NCBI RefSeq assembly: GCF_900113125.1
Contig: NZ_FOOG01000004.1
Location: forward strand, 118,684-182,683
Length of the DNA: 64,000 nt
Direction: 5' to 3'
From: Halobacillus alkaliphilus
GTDB lineage: Bacteria; Bacillota; Bacilli; Bacillales; Halobacillaceae
In this document: one piece after another, positions 10,101-19,728 of the stretch
Layout of the letters: each line of letters starts with the position of its first letter
How positions within the stretch are numbered: the first letter of the stretch is position 1
Position numbers and translations under genes: made by a program
The notes under the pieces: model-generated
Databases searched by the model: none
Told to the model about the DNA's origin: nothing
What the model saw: only the letters and a program-made list of their open reading frames with translations

Positions 10101-11669
10101 TTATAGTTTATCAGCAAGCAGCCAGCCAGAGGTTCCGTTCAATCCACCTCCAGGCCAGGTTGCAGCTCCTACCATATATAAGCGATCAATCGGTGTGTTG
10201 TAACGAGAATATCCTGGAACCGGCCGGAATACGTAGTTTTGGAAGATGTGGTGACTTCCGCTTACACTATCTCCTCCGACAAGGTTTGGGTTATCCCCTT
10301 CAAGATCTGCAGGGGAAAGTACGGTCCTTTTTCGAATGGCGCGCTTACTGTTATGCGTGTAGGCAGACAGCTTCTCTATAACCCGGTCCGCATAAGCCTC
10401 TTTTATGTTGGACCAGTCATCTGCTTCAATTTCACCCAGCGCATCTTTTTTCACGTTAGAAGGTAAGGCCCTCACTTGGATCCAGAGCGTTGATTTCCCT
10501 TTCGGAGAGCGGGTGTCGTCCATAACATCCGGCTGTCCGACGATCAGCAGGGGACTGTCAGGAAGCTCTCCATTCATAGCCTGCGTGTAAGTTCTTGCTA
10601 AGTCTTCTACATAAGGACCAATGTGGACGTAAGCAAATTCTGAGTATTTCTCTCCCGCTTTCCATTGGAGAGGTTCGTCCAGGGAGAGATGGATTATCAT
10701 CGTCGCTGGTCCATAGCGGTAACTCTCCGCTTCTTGAAGATAGTGATCTGGAACCTCGTTTACGTCTAGCAGACGGTTCACCATCTGGGTCGGTGTTACA
10801 TTTCCTATGACAGCCTTATCGGCTATCATTTCCTCTCCATTTTCGAGGACCACTCCATATGCCTGACCGCCTTCGACGAGTACTCGTTCTACGGATGTTT
10901 CCGTCCTTATCTCACCCAGTCTGATTTCAAGCATTTTGACCATGCTATCAATCATTTTCTGAATGCCGCCTTTAGAAAAAGCCATGCCATTTCGCTGGTT
11001 TAAAATGGATTCCAGGAACGGAAAGACCGCTCCGTTAGATACATCAGGACCAAAATCCAAATGAAGTCCCCACGGGGCCACCATTGCTTTTACTTTATCG
11101 CTTTCAAACCAGTGATCCACAAATTCGCGTGGGGATTGCAGCAAGTGACTTCCCAGTTCCATCAATCCATTTAACTTAAGCTGTTTCATAGACTTCAACA
11201 CATGCTTCCAGGCTTTATAAGAGGGAAGTTCCATCTGCATGAGCGGCATAAAGTGAGGAGTCGTTTGATCATAATAATGGCTCAGGTCCTTCCAGGCATA
11301 CGTATCATCGGTCGAATGATAGGCCAGACTTTTGAACATTTCCTTACGATTCTGGTAGGCTCCTATCCCTGTGTCATCAGGAAAAACGCTGGCGTAAGGC
11401 TTATCATTTACTACTGGTTCAAAACCAAAGCGCTGCATTTCTTCTTCGTGTTCCTGATAAAATTGCGATCCTAAAAACAAACCAATATTCATCGCATATA
11501 AATCATGAACATAACCAGGCTCCGTCACTTCTCCGGACTTAGATGCACCCCCGGGTTTCGACGACTTTTCTAAGACCAGTACTTTCCACCCTTTTTCTGC
11601 CAGCTGGATGGCTGAGATTAGTCCATTATGTCCCGCCCCGATAACAATAGCATCATATTTCTTGGTCAA
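10101..11669 (-). CDS. FAD-dependent oxidoreductase of the phytoene-desaturase superfamily
   Basis: 522-residue protein with an N-terminal Rossmann dinucleotide site (VIGAGHNGL, glycines 11, 13, 16) and the partner motif EKSSKPGGASKS. The C-terminal FAD motif is MVGAATWPGGGLNGTSGWLLA. This arrangement matches the CrtI/PYROXD2 branch. It is not adjacent to crtM or other carotenoid genes, so I do not call it a carotenoid desaturase; its substrate is unknown. The start is a TTG at 11669, preceded by AGGAGG at 7 bases; the nearby ATG reads straight into a stop. It is monocistronic, with a repeat element directly upstream. Confidence 0.82.
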   Translation of the reverse strand: MTKKYDAIVIGAGHNGLISAIQLAEKGWKVLVLEKSSKPGGASKSGEVTEPGYVHDLYAMNIGLFLGSQFYQEHEEEMQRFGFEPVVNDKPYASVFPDDTGIGAYQNRKEMFKSLAYHSTDDTYAWKDLSHYYDQTTPHFMPLMQMELPSYKAWKHVLKSMKQLKLNGLMELGSHLLQSPREFVDHWFESDKVKAMVAPWGLHLDFGPDVSNGAVFPFLESILNQRNGMAFSKGGIQKMIDSMVKMLEIRLGEIRTETSVERVLVEGGQAYGVVLENGEEMIADKAVIGNVTPTQMVNRLLDVNEVPDHYLQEAESYRYGPATMIIHLSLDEPLQWKAGEKYSEFAYVHIGPYVEDLARTYTQAMNGELPDSPLLIVGQPDVMDDTRSPKGKSTLWIQVRALPSNVKKDALGEIEADDWSNIKEAYADRVIEKLSAYTHNSKRAIRKRTVLSPADLEGDNPNLVGGDSVSGSHHIFQNYVFRPVPGYSRYNTPIDRLYMVGAATWPGGGLNGTSGWLLADKL

Positions 11670-11789
11670 TTCATCTCCTCCTCTTTCTCTTATGTAGAGA
11701 GTTCAGCTACTCTTCTGTTACCAAAAACAAGACGGACTAAACTTTTTTATGATTCTATAGGACTAGAGATCTGTACTAACAGAAAAGCT

Positions 11790-12092
11790 CCCATTACTTG
11801 AAGACTCAGTTTCGAGATAACTCGGGTCCGTTGCCAAAAAACGGTGAGGGCGGCTACGGAAACAACTCGCTTTCCTACGGGGAAGGCGATTATGGAAAGA
11901 TTTTCGAGCTCTCCATAAACGCAAAGGGGCGGAAGGGAACGGGGAAGACTCCTGCGGGATGAACATGATCGGTGAGATCCCGCAGGGCTGTTAAGCCCGA
12001 GGAAGCTCAGCACATGCCCGCGGAAAGCGAGCCGTTCCCTGGAGCTCCTTTCTCCAGACAATATCTCGAAATCAAGTCTTCACACAATCCGG
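11790..12092. repeat. Composite palindromic repeat element, copy 2 (lacks module A)
   Basis: Occupies the 510-base gap between the flavin oxidoreductase gene and serA. The left end at 11790-11819 and the right end at 12062-12092 match the ends of the 7780 copy. The start of module A (CTACGGAAACAACTCGCTTTCC, about 11853-11874) is joined directly to the pre-B segment at about 11887, so most of A and the whole linker are missing. Module B (about 11925-12045) is nearly identical to that in copy 1, in the same orientation. The remainder of the gap shows nothing else clear apart from the serA terminator. Confidence 0.85.
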
Positions 12093-12137
12093 CCCGTTAG
12101 TTTAATAAGTTTCTTAATTAACGTTCAACATCTAAAT

Positions 12138-12166
12138 AAAAAATCCCCGGAGACCAGGTCCCCGGG
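12138..12166 (-). terminator. Terminator of the aminotransferase-serA operon
   Basis: On the minus strand, stem CCCGGGGACC / GGTCTCCGGGG followed by ATTTTTTATT, shortly after the serA stop. Confidence 0.85.
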
Positions 12167-12179
12167 AACAGATTCTATT

Positions 12180-13763
12180 TTATAGAGTTAAACACTGAAC
12201 TTTATTAATATCCGTAATTTCGCCCAGTCGATCCTGACACTCAGACTCCACTTCTTTGTCCACGGTCAGAACCATAACAGCGTCTCCGCCCTGGTTGGTT
12301 CTTCCTACCTGCATGGTAGCAATGTTCATATTGTGCTCGGATAAGAGACTTCCCACACGTCCGATAGCGCCCGGCTGGTCTCTGTGGTGGATAACAATCA
12401 GGTTCCCATCTGGAACTACGTCAATGGAGTATTGGTCCATTTGGACAATACGGGCTCCAAGACCATTTAACAAAGTACCTGCGATACTTCGTTTCTCCTG
12501 GTCCGTTTCAATCTCGACAGTAAGCAGGTTCGTAAACCCTTTGGTTGACGTCGACTTTTGCTCATTGATGACAATTCCCTTATCAGAAGCTGTTTTAAAG
12601 GCATTTACGTCGTTCACACGCTGTCCAATGTGTCTGCGCAGAATTCCTTTAACCGCGATTCTGGTAAGCGGGGTGGTATCAACGTCTGTCAGTTCCCCTG
12701 AATAATACACACTTACGCGCTCAAGCGTTCCTTCCACTACACGGGACAAGAAAGCACCAAGGCGTTCCGACAGTTTGAAATATGGAGAGAGCTGTTCCAT
12801 CATTTCTGAAGAAACGGAAGGCATATTCACAGGGTTTCTTACGGTTCCGCCTCTTAAGTGCTCTAATACGTCGTAACTTACATCGGTCGCAACATTTTCC
12901 TGAGCCTCTATCGTGCTTGCTCCGAGATGCGGGGTAGCAATGACTTCTGTAAGAGAAAGAAGAGGGTGCTCGGTTGCCGGCTCTTCTTCAAACACGTCAA
13001 GCGCCGCACCGGCAATTTTCCCGCTTTGAAGAGCTTGATAAAGAGCATCTTCATCAACAATTCCGCCGCGGGCGCAGTTCAGAATCCTGGCACCAGGTTT
13101 CATCAGCTGAATGGCTTCACGATCAATTAAGTGCTTGGTTTCTTCCATTAAAGGCGTATGAACCGTTAAGAAATCTGCCTGCTGCAGCACTTCCTGAAGA
13201 GTTCCATGATCTACACCGGCTTTATCGGCTTTTTCCTGATTAAGAAATGGATCATAAGCGATGACTTTCATTCTTTGCCCTTTAGCGCGCTGAGCCACTT
13301 CTCTTCCGATTCTGCCGAAACCGACCACGCCGAGCGTTTTACCTTTAAGCTCGACTCCGACGAATTTCTTTCTTTCCCATCGTTTTTGCTGTAACTGGTG
13401 ATAGGCTTGAGGAATATTACGCGCGAGAGACATCAGCATAGCCATCGTATGTTCTGCTGTAGAAATGGTATTTCCATCAGGAGCATTTACCACAACTACA
13501 CCATGCTCTGTTGCCGCATCCAGATCAATATTGTCCACGCCAACGCCAGCACGTCCGATCACCTGGAGGTTTTCGGCATGTTCAATCACTTCTCTGGTTA
13601 CTTGTGTCTGGCTTCTGACAATAATAGCCTGCACAGACTTTACAGCCTCAAGCAGCTCTTCATGGCTCAGAGAAGGATCTGCAATAGCTTCCACATCTTC
13701 CGCATCCAATAAAGGACGGATTCCTTCTTCACTTAAAGGGTCACAGATTAACACGCGATACAT
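12180..13763 (-). CDS. serA: D-3-phosphoglycerate dehydrogenase
   Basis: First enzyme of serine synthesis: oxidises 3-phosphoglycerate to 3-phosphohydroxypyruvate with NAD. 527 residues, the long bacterial form. The substrate/NAD domains (1-315) show [11 protein letters not shown], the Rossmann [13 protein letters not shown] and the DVFEEEP-HPLL region; an intervening domain (about 320-450) precedes a C-terminal ACT domain ([13 protein letters not shown], about 455-527), typical of serine feedback control. The ATG shares one base with the stop of the aminotransferase gene (TAATG), and GGAGGG lies upstream, so translation is coupled. Confidence 0.95.
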   Translation of the reverse strand: MYRVLICDPLSEEGIRPLLDAEDVEAIADPSLSHEELLEAVKSVQAIIVRSQTQVTREVIEHAENLQVIGRAGVGVDNIDLDAATEHGVVVVNAPDGNTISTAEHTMAMLMSLARNIPQAYHQLQQKRWERKKFVGVELKGKTLGVVGFGRIGREVAQRAKGQRMKVIAYDPFLNQEKADKAGVDHGTLQEVLQQADFLTVHTPLMEETKHLIDREAIQLMKPGARILNCARGGIVDEDALYQALQSGKIAGAALDVFEEEPATEHPLLSLTEVIATPHLGASTIEAQENVATDVSYDVLEHLRGGTVRNPVNMPSVSSEMMEQLSPYFKLSERLGAFLSRVVEGTLERVSVYYSGELTDVDTTPLTRIAVKGILRRHIGQRVNDVNAFKTASDKGIVINEQKSTSTKGFTNLLTVEIETDQEKRSIAGTLLNGLGARIVQMDQYSIDVVPDGNLIVIHHRDQPGAIGRVGSLLSEHNMNIATMQVGRTNQGGDAVMVLTVDKEVESECQDRLGEITDINKVQCLTL

Positions 13764-14926
13764 TATTTTCCCTCCCTGGTGTGATTGAGATAAACTTCCT
13801 GGGCAGCGACAACGCCAGCCCCAGGTTTGAAATCATGGTTCAATCGTTTCAATATAATTTCTAAAATGCTTACATACTGAAGAACGTTTGCCGGACGGCA
13901 ATAGCCCATATGGCCAATTCGGAAAATTTCACCTTTCATATGGTTCTGACCGCCAGCCACCATAAGTCCGAATTCTTCATTCGCAAGCTTTCTGAATTGT
14001 TCTGCATTAAAGGTAGCAGGTTTAATAGAAGTAACGGTTGTAGAAGCACTCTCATCGTCCACCAGCAACGGAAGGTTAAGAGCTTTACAAGCTTCGCGCG
14101 TCATGTTTTTCATGAGCTGGTGACGTTCAAACACATCGTCCAGACCTTCTTCTTCTATTAAATTTAAGACTTCCTCTAAACCAAATAAAAGAGATAAAGC
14201 CGGGGTAAAAGGTGTCTGGCCGTCACCCAGTTTTTTCTTATAGGTTCTTAAATCTAAGTAAAAACGTGGTCGATCATTATCATCAATAACCTCCCAGGCA
14301 CGATCACTGACCGCTGCAAAAGCAAGACCCGGAGGGAGCATCATAGCTTTTTGAGATCCTGTCACTAAGAGATCGATTCCAGACTGATCCATCTCAATAC
14401 GAGCACCGCCAATAGATGACACACCATCTACAAGCACTAGAGCATCACTGATCTCATTGACGCTTTTGGCTACTTCTTCAACGGGATGCATGACCCCAGT
14501 AGACGTTTCACAATGAGTCAGAAAGACCGCCTTCGTCTCAGGATGAGCCTTTAGCGCTTCTTCCACCTGAGAAACTTGAACAGCATTTCCCCATTCCAAT
14601 TCAATACGATGGACATTCAGCTCGTAGGACTCACAGATCTGCGCAAAGCGCGCACCGAAAGAACCGGCAACCACAGCGATGACTTCATCTCCCGGCTTTG
14701 TGGTATTCACTACTGCTGCTTCCAAGGCAGACGTGCCGCTTCCTGTAAGCAGAAGCACATCCTGGGAGGTACCAAAAATTGACTTCACGCGCGGAGTGAT
14801 TCTGTTTATTAAGTCTTTACATTTCTGTCCTCTATGACCAATCATTGGCTGGATCATGGCCCGATCGACACTTGGCGGAATCGGCGTCGGACCCGGTGTA
14901 TGCAATAAATCCCATTCCCGGTTCAT
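13763..14926 (-). CDS. Class V aminotransferase (serine/alanine-glyoxylate type), serA partner
   Basis: 387-residue pyridoxal-phosphate enzyme of the class V family. It has the TPGPTPIPP entry motif, the GSGTSALE cofactor loop, VDGVSSIG with the aspartate for the pyridine nitrogen, and the Schiff-base lysine in [15 protein letters not shown]. The family includes serine-glyoxylate and alanine-glyoxylate aminotransferases. Because it is translationally coupled to serA, it may do the phosphoserine aminotransferase step; that is inference from context. ATG 14926 was chosen for the GGGTGG 9 bases upstream; the first ATG, 21 bases earlier, has no good site. A promoter lies upstream. Confidence 0.85.
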   Translation of the reverse strand: MNREWDLLHTPGPTPIPPSVDRAMIQPMIGHRGQKCKDLINRITPRVKSIFGTSQDVLLLTGSGTSALEAAVVNTTKPGDEVIAVVAGSFGARFAQICESYELNVHRIELEWGNAVQVSQVEEALKAHPETKAVFLTHCETSTGVMHPVEEVAKSVNEISDALVLVDGVSSIGGARIEMDQSGIDLLVTGSQKAMMLPPGLAFAAVSDRAWEVIDDNDRPRFYLDLRTYKKKLGDGQTPFTPALSLLFGLEEVLNLIEEEGLDDVFERHQLMKNMTREACKALNLPLLVDDESASTTVTSIKPATFNAEQFRKLANEEFGLMVAGGQNHMKGEIFRIGHMGYCRPANVLQYVSILEIILKRLNHDFKPGAGVVAAQEVYLNHTREGK

Positions 14927-15012
14927 TTCTAGAACCACCCTTCTCATCAGATTCTATTCTCTTTTCCTATTATTAGTCGTTTGCTTATTAGAAAAAGAAA
15001 TGATATTCCTTT

Positions 15013-15040
15013 ATCCTATCAAAAGAATTAGTGTTGTCAA
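15013..15040 (-). promoter_or_regulatory. Sigma-A type promoter of the aminotransferase-serA operon
   Basis: On the minus strand: TTGACA (15035-15040), 16-base spacer, TAGGAT (15013-15018), about 90 bases before the start codon. Perfect -35 and a fair -10. Confidence 0.6.
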
Positions 15041-15166
15041 TCTAATTTGAATTTTCAGTAATGATGCTTTTTCCTCAGTTTTACAAAAAAATTACGTTGA
15101 AAAAATTCATAATTATCTGTATAATTCAAAAAGTACATATATTTGAAAAAATAGGGGGAGTTACAC

Positions 15167-16852
15167 TTGAGAAAAAACCACAAAATCTGGTTGCTTTTCA
15201 CACTTATGCTCATTTTCGTATTAGCAGCGTGCAGCGGTGGCGGCGATGAGAACTCATCAGAGTCTAGTGAAGGTGGAAATGACACAGAAGAAAGCTCAGA
15301 AGGGAACGCTTCGGGCGATCAAACCATTACCGTAACAGCAAAAAGTGAAATCCCAAGCATGGATCCTTCCTTAATTACCGATTCAGTTGGATTCCAATGG
15401 GCCGGCGAAACATTGGAAGGTCTTTACCGCTTAGATGAAAACAGTAACCTTACAGAAGGAATGGCTAAAGAAGGAACGGTTAGTGAGGATGGCCTTACAT
15501 GGACCTTTAAACTGCGTGACGCTAAGTGGTCCAATGGGGATGAAGTAACAGCTAACGATTTCGTTTATTCATGGAGACGAGCTGTGGACCCGGATACAGG
15601 TTCTGAATATGGACCGTACTTCCTTGGAGGCATCATTAAAAATGCTACTGCCGTCAGCGATGGGGAAGTGGAACCGGAAGAATTAGGTGTCACTGCAGTA
15701 GATGATAAAACACTTGAAGTAGAGCTTGAAAAGCCTGTACCTTACTTCAAATCAATGACTGTATTTATTACATTTATGCCAATTAACCAAAGTTACGTAG
15801 AAGAAAAAGGCGAAGATTTCGCCACAGAAGCAGAACATACATTATCCAACGGTCCATTCAAGATGTCAGAATGGAATCATGGTGAAGGCTGGACAGTTGT
15901 GAAGAACGAAGATTATTGGGATGCTGAAACTGTTCAACTCGAAACCATTAACGCTAAAGTAATTAAAGAGATTTCTACAGGGGTCAACCTGTATGAGTCT
16001 GGAGAAATTGATCAGACAGAACTTAATGCTGAATTTGTTGATCAGTACCGTAGTAACGAAGCTTTTGAAGTTGTTGAAAAACCATACTTGTACTTCTTCA
16101 AATTTAACCAGGAAGCAAATGAGGCCTTGGCTAACGCCGATGCTCGTAAAGCGATTTCCTATGCGATTAACAGGGAAGATCTTGTCAGTGTCATATTAAA
16201 TGATGGATCTGTACCTGCAGAAGGCTATGTACCTTCAAACTTTGTTTCTATGCCTGAGAGTGAAACAGATTTCCGCGAAGCTCAAGGTTCCCTTGTAGAA
16301 TCGAGTGAAGAGAAAGCAAAAGAACACTGGAATAAAGCGCTTGAGGCTTTAGGAACAGATTCTGTAACGATCGAGCTTCTCGGGGACGATACCGGAACTT
16401 CGAAGAAAACTTTGGCCTACTATAAAGACCAATTGGAATCTAAGCTGGATGGCTTAACGATTGATGTTATGGAAGTACCATTTAAAGAACGTGTACGTCG
16501 TGATAGTGCTTCTGAATTTGAAATGGAAGCTGCTACCTGGGGGCCTGACTATGTAGACCCTAACACTTACTTGAACATGTATGTTACCGATGGACAGAAC
16601 AATAATATGAACTATTCAAGTGAAGAATACGATTCTCTTATTGAAAAAGCCAACGGAGAATATGCACAGCAGCCGGAGAAACGTTTCGAAACGTTCATGG
16701 AAGCTGAGAAACTACTTCTAGAAGAAGATCAAGCTGTTGCTCCAATCTATCAAGATGCGAAAGCTCAATTATTCAGACCAAACATTAAAGGGGTATTCAC
16801 CACCTCCACCGGTCCTGAATTTGAATTCAAATGGGCTCACGTAGAAAATTAA
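15167..16852 (+). CDS. Oligopeptide-binding lipoprotein, OppA/DppE type (solute-binding family 5)
   Basis: 561-residue extracytoplasmic substrate-binding lipoprotein. The signal sequence ends in lipobox L19-A-A-C22, after which the acylated cysteine is followed by a Ser/Glu/Gly-rich linker. The mature part shows family 5 features: LEGLYRLDE, DGLTWTFKLRD, WSNGDEVTANDFVYSWRRA and YAINREDL. It binds peptides for ABC uptake. No permease or ATPase gene is adjacent, so it must work with subunits encoded elsewhere. The start is TTG 15167 after GGGGGAG. It ends in a perfect terminator. Confidence 0.92.
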   Translation: MRKNHKIWLLFTLMLIFVLAACSGGGDENSSESSEGGNDTEESSEGNASGDQTITVTAKSEIPSMDPSLITDSVGFQWAGETLEGLYRLDENSNLTEGMAKEGTVSEDGLTWTFKLRDAKWSNGDEVTANDFVYSWRRAVDPDTGSEYGPYFLGGIIKNATAVSDGEVEPEELGVTAVDDKTLEVELEKPVPYFKSMTVFITFMPINQSYVEEKGEDFATEAEHTLSNGPFKMSEWNHGEGWTVVKNEDYWDAETVQLETINAKVIKEISTGVNLYESGEIDQTELNAEFVDQYRSNEAFEVVEKPYLYFFKFNQEANEALANADARKAISYAINREDLVSVILNDGSVPAEGYVPSNFVSMPESETDFREAQGSLVESSEEKAKEHWNKALEALGTDSVTIELLGDDTGTSKKTLAYYKDQLESKLDGLTIDVMEVPFKERVRRDSASEFEMEAATWGPDYVDPNTYLNMYVTDGQNNNMNYSSEEYDSLIEKANGEYAQQPEKRFETFMEAEKLLLEEDQAVAPIYQDAKAQLFRPNIKGVFTTSTGPEFEFKWAHVEN

Positions 16853-16863
16853 TCAGAATAGTG

Positions 16864-16897
16864 AAAAGGCCAGGAGGCATGCCTCCTGGCCTTTTTT
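16864..16897 (+). terminator. Rho-independent terminator after the binding-protein gene
   Basis: Perfect inverted repeat AAAAGGCCAGGAGGC / GCCTCCTGGCCTTTT with extra T residues. Confidence 0.92.
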
Positions 16898-16986
16898 ACG
16901 TGCAAATCTCTTGTAACATGAGCTTCTGAGCGTTATAGTGACTAGCATCAAAGCAACAAGTTGGATAATAAGAAGGGAGAGGGCTT

Positions 16987-17613
16987 ATGTTACGAATTTG
17001 GCAAAGAGGTTTATATTATTCTTTAGGAATTATTCTCTTAACATTAGGCATTGCCCTGACCATTGAATCACATTTAGGCACCTCTCCATTTGACGCACTA
17101 CTTGTTGGGTTATACCGGTCTTTTGGTTTAACCATCGGCAGCTGGGAAATCGTGGTCGGTCTCACGATTATTCTTTTCAATGCAGCGGCCCAGCGGAAAC
17201 GTCCTGAACTATTGGCGCTCGCAACCTCACTTTTAACCGGTATCGGAATTGATATATGGCTATGGATCATACGGTCAAATGACCTGATATTATCACCAAA
17301 CCTGATGGCTCAAATTCTTTGTTTACTAACCGGCATTTTATTTGCAAGCTCAGGTATTGCGATCAATCTTCAGGCCGATTTTGCGCCAAATCCTTTTGAC
17401 CGAATGATGCTGGTTGTCCGTAAGCTGACAGGATGGACGATCACAACTTCCCGTGTACTCATCAGTGTACTTTTGGTCATAGCTGCAGCTCTTTTTGGCG
17501 GTGCCATTGGAGTGGGGACCATTCTCATCACTCTTCTGAGCGGGCCAGCTATCCACGGATTTATGAATCTCGTAAACCGGCTAGACCAACGACTCGCTCC
17601 AGCTGAAAGCTAA
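16987..17613 (+). CDS. YczE/YyaS-like integral membrane protein
   Basis: 208-residue membrane protein with about five hydrophobic segments. Conserved family elements are GIALTIESHLGTSPFDALLVGL near the N terminus and INLQADFAPNPFDRMM in the middle. In B. subtilis YczE affects surfactin production, but the biochemical role of the family is unknown. GGGAGAGGG precedes the ATG. It runs toward hmp (17 bases between stops) with no obvious terminator in the gap. Confidence 0.75.
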   Translation: MLRIWQRGLYYSLGIILLTLGIALTIESHLGTSPFDALLVGLYRSFGLTIGSWEIVVGLTIILFNAAAQRKRPELLALATSLLTGIGIDIWLWIIRSNDLILSPNLMAQILCLLTGILFASSGIAINLQADFAPNPFDRMMLVVRKLTGWTITTSRVLISVLLVIAAALFGGAIGVGTILITLLSGPAIHGFMNLVNRLDQRLAPAES

Positions 17614-17630
17614 TACCTGGTCAATAAAAC

Positions 17631-18854
17631 TTACAGAACTCCCTGGGGACCGAAGAATTCATAATGAATGCTATCCTCGGTTACATCCCAATCCTTAAGG
17701 GCTCGATTGACAGCCCTCATAAAGCCTTCAGGACCACAGAAGTAAAACTCGCTGTCCTGAGGGACCGCTTCTTTTAACCATGGAAGATCCACGTATCCTT
17801 CTTTATCGAACGATTGGTGCAGACGGTCATCCTCTGTCGGTTGAGCATAAATAATTTTAGTTACCGTTTTATTCCCCATGGTCTGCATATCCTTCTTAAA
17901 TGCATGAACCGATCCGTTCTGAGCGGCATGAATAAAATACACTTCCCGCTCAGGCTGCATATCCTGAACAGCTCTGCCCATACTCATAATGGGTGTGAGC
18001 CCCACGCCCCCGCTCAACAGGACGAGCGGCTTGTCGCTATCTGCATCTAAATAAAAATCCCCAGCTGGTGCACTGACTGGAATAATATCACCTTCGCTTA
18101 CTTGTTTGTGCAGCCAGTTAGATACTATCCCGTCTGGCACCTCTTCACTTGCTTCTTCTCTTTTCACACTAATCCGGTAGTACGGGTGGCCTGGAGCCTC
18201 TGACAAACTATATTGACGTAAATGATCATAAGAGTCTCCGGGAATTTCAGCTTTAATTGTTAAGTATTGGCCAGGCTTATAATCAGCTAGCGGCTGGTCA
18301 TCCACCGGCTGTAGATAAAAGGATGTAATCACATCACTTTCTTCTTTCTTTTTAATCACTTTAAAATCACGGAATCCTGTCCAGCCGCCTTCCTGACGAC
18401 GTACATCCTTGTACATACCATCTTCTACTTTAATAAATACGTCAGCTATAACTCCGTAGGCTGCTCCCCATGCTTGTAAAATTTCATCAGTCGCCGCATC
18501 TCCAAGAACATCTTTAATAGCTTTCAGCAAATATTCGCCTACAATTGGATAGTGTTCAGGCAGGACGTTCAAACTCCGGTGTTTTTCAGCAATCTGTTTA
18601 ACCCTTGGCAGAATGGCTTCGAGGTGTTCTATGTTCTTAGCTGCCGCATAAACGGTGTTAGCCAGCGCACGGGGCTGGTCTCCTTTTCTTTGATGGGTCT
18701 GGTTAAAAATATTTTTCAATTCAGGATGATTTAAGAACAGCTGCTTATAAAAATGTGTCGTAATAGCCTCTCCATGTTCCTCTAACACAGGTACAGTTGA
18801 TTTAATCACTTTAATCGTATGGTCATTTAATAATTGATTGGTTTGAGTAGACAT
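17631..18854 (-). CDS. hmp: Flavohemoglobin, nitric oxide dioxygenase
   Basis: Converts nitric oxide plus O2 to nitrate with electrons from NAD(P)H. 407 residues, full length. The globin domain occupies about 1-140 (start [21 protein letters not shown]; the [15 protein letters not shown] segment follows the proximal histidine region). The FAD domain is at about 150-255 with LRQYSLS, and the NAD domain at about 260-400 with [14 protein letters not shown] and [16 protein letters not shown] precedes the ATG. Two palindromes resembling NsrR operators lie directly upstream and nsrR is the divergent neighbour, so NO-induced derepression is expected. Confidence 0.96.
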   Translation of the reverse strand: MSTQTNQLLNDHTIKVIKSTVPVLEEHGEAITTHFYKQLFLNHPELKNIFNQTHQRKGDQPRALANTVYAAAKNIEHLEAILPRVKQIAEKHRSLNVLPEHYPIVGEYLLKAIKDVLGDAATDEILQAWGAAYGVIADVFIKVEDGMYKDVRRQEGGWTGFRDFKVIKKKEESDVITSFYLQPVDDQPLADYKPGQYLTIKAEIPGDSYDHLRQYSLSEAPGHPYYRISVKREEASEEVPDGIVSNWLHKQVSEGDIIPVSAPAGDFYLDADSDKPLVLLSGGVGLTPIMSMGRAVQDMQPEREVYFIHAAQNGSVHAFKKDMQTMGNKTVTKIIYAQPTEDDRLHQSFDKEGYVDLPWLKEAVPQDSEFYFCGPEGFMRAVNRALKDWDVTEDSIHYEFFGPQGVL

Positions 18855-18870
18855 ATAAAACCCTCCGTAA

Positions 18871-18893
18871 AAGATGTATTTATAATATATCTT
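18871..18893. promoter_or_regulatory. NsrR operator-like palindrome, hmp-proximal
   Basis: A near-perfect 23-bp palindrome, left arm AAGATGTATTT and right arm AATATATCTT, 17 bases before the hmp start. It fits the AT-rich ATGTATTTTAAATACAT-like pattern reported for Bacillus NsrR sites. It would overlap the hmp promoter. Confidence 0.65.
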
Positions 18894-18908
18894 TATTATA
18901 CATAAAAA

Positions 18909-18928
18909 AGGTGTATTATAAATACATC
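18909..18928. promoter_or_regulatory. NsrR operator-like half-conserved palindrome, distal
   Basis: GGTGTATTATAAATACATC, a second copy of the hmp-proximal motif in opposite reading direction, centred about 37 bases farther from hmp. Paired sites suggest cooperative repression. Confidence 0.55.
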
Positions 18929-19063
18929 AATTATGACAATTTCGTTAATGGGCTATAAAAATCTGAAAATAAGACATCGGATTAGCTGCTATGGTAAGAT
19001 TAAAAAAACGCTCTGTTAAACGATAATGTTGAATTTTCATAAAAAGCCTTATTAAGATATCGG

Positions 19064-19145
19064 GCCGTTTTCTGTAAAACGCAGTTTCGAGAGATCTTGG
19101 ATTCGTAACCATAATAGAAGTAGAGCTGGCTACGTCACAACTCTG
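19064..19145. repeat. Degenerate end of the composite repeat element
   Basis: The segment from 19064 carries a left-end-like sequence (CGCAGTTTCGAGA) followed at about 19121 by GAGCTGGCTACGTCACAACTC, similar to the entry of module A. No hairpin module or right end follows. This relic plus the two NsrR palindromes account for the 383-base hmp-nsrR gap. Confidence 0.5.
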
Positions 19146-19237
19146 ACGCGCCGGGCCGGAAAGTGAATCACCCGGAAACTTAACTGTAAATCAACACGGA
19201 AATATCTAGAACAAAAAAGAAGAGTGAGGGTTGACCT

Positions 19238-19675
19238 ATGCGTTTAAAAAAATATACGGATTATGCTCTGAGAGTATTAATTTTCACAGCTGCTAAGAAA
19301 GAAGGTCAGCTTGCTAATAAAAAAGAGATTTCCGAGGTATTTAACATCTCAGAAAATCACTTAGGGAAGATTATCCATGAATTAAATAAATTAGAGCTTA
19401 TTCATACGGTGCGGGGACGTTCTGGAGGAATTAAGCTTGCCCATAAGCCTGAAGACATTAACATTGGAAAAGTTGTCCGCTCCATGGAGGACGATTTTTA
19501 TTTACTGGAGTGCTTTGACTGCCAGACGAACGAATGTGTAATTACACCTGCCTGTAAGCTAAGACATGTCCTGAAAGATGCGCTGCAAGCTTTCTTTCAA
19601 GTTCTGGACGGTTATACGTTAGCAGATCTTGTCTCCAATCGCGATGAACTGCGTGCGCTTATGCAGCTTTCCTGA
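19238..19675 (+). CDS. nsrR: NO-sensing Rrf2-family repressor NsrR
   Basis: 145-residue Rrf2-type regulator that binds a [4Fe-4S] cluster and is released from DNA by nitric oxide. The winged helix occupies about 1-70 (MRLKKYTDYALRVLIF, ISENHLGKIIHELNK, RGRSGGIKLA). Cluster cysteines are C92, C100 and C106, the same positions as in B. subtilis NsrR, with D8 also present; an extra cysteine is C95. Its divergent position next to hmp and the operator-like palindromes support the call. GAGGG precedes the ATG. Confidence 0.93.
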   Translation: MRLKKYTDYALRVLIFTAAKKEGQLANKKEISEVFNISENHLGKIIHELNKLELIHTVRGRSGGIKLAHKPEDINIGKVVRSMEDDFYLLECFDCQTNECVITPACKLRHVLKDALQAFFQVLDGYTLADLVSNRDELRALMQLS

Positions 19676-19681
19676 ATACAA

Positions 19682-19719
19682 AAAAACCGTGAAGTCTAAA
19701 ATAGACTTCACGGTTTTTA
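19682..19719. terminator. Bidirectional terminator between nsrR and rpsR
   Basis: Perfect stem AAAAACCGTGAAGTCTA / TAGACTTCACGGTTTTT, with A-run and T-run on either side, between convergent genes. Confidence 0.93.
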
Positions 19720-19728
19720 TTAACGCTA

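Noticed and set aside
10101..11669. Naming the flavoprotein as a carotenoid desaturase (crtN)
   Set aside because: Only the general superfamily motifs support it and no carotenoid gene is adjacent.
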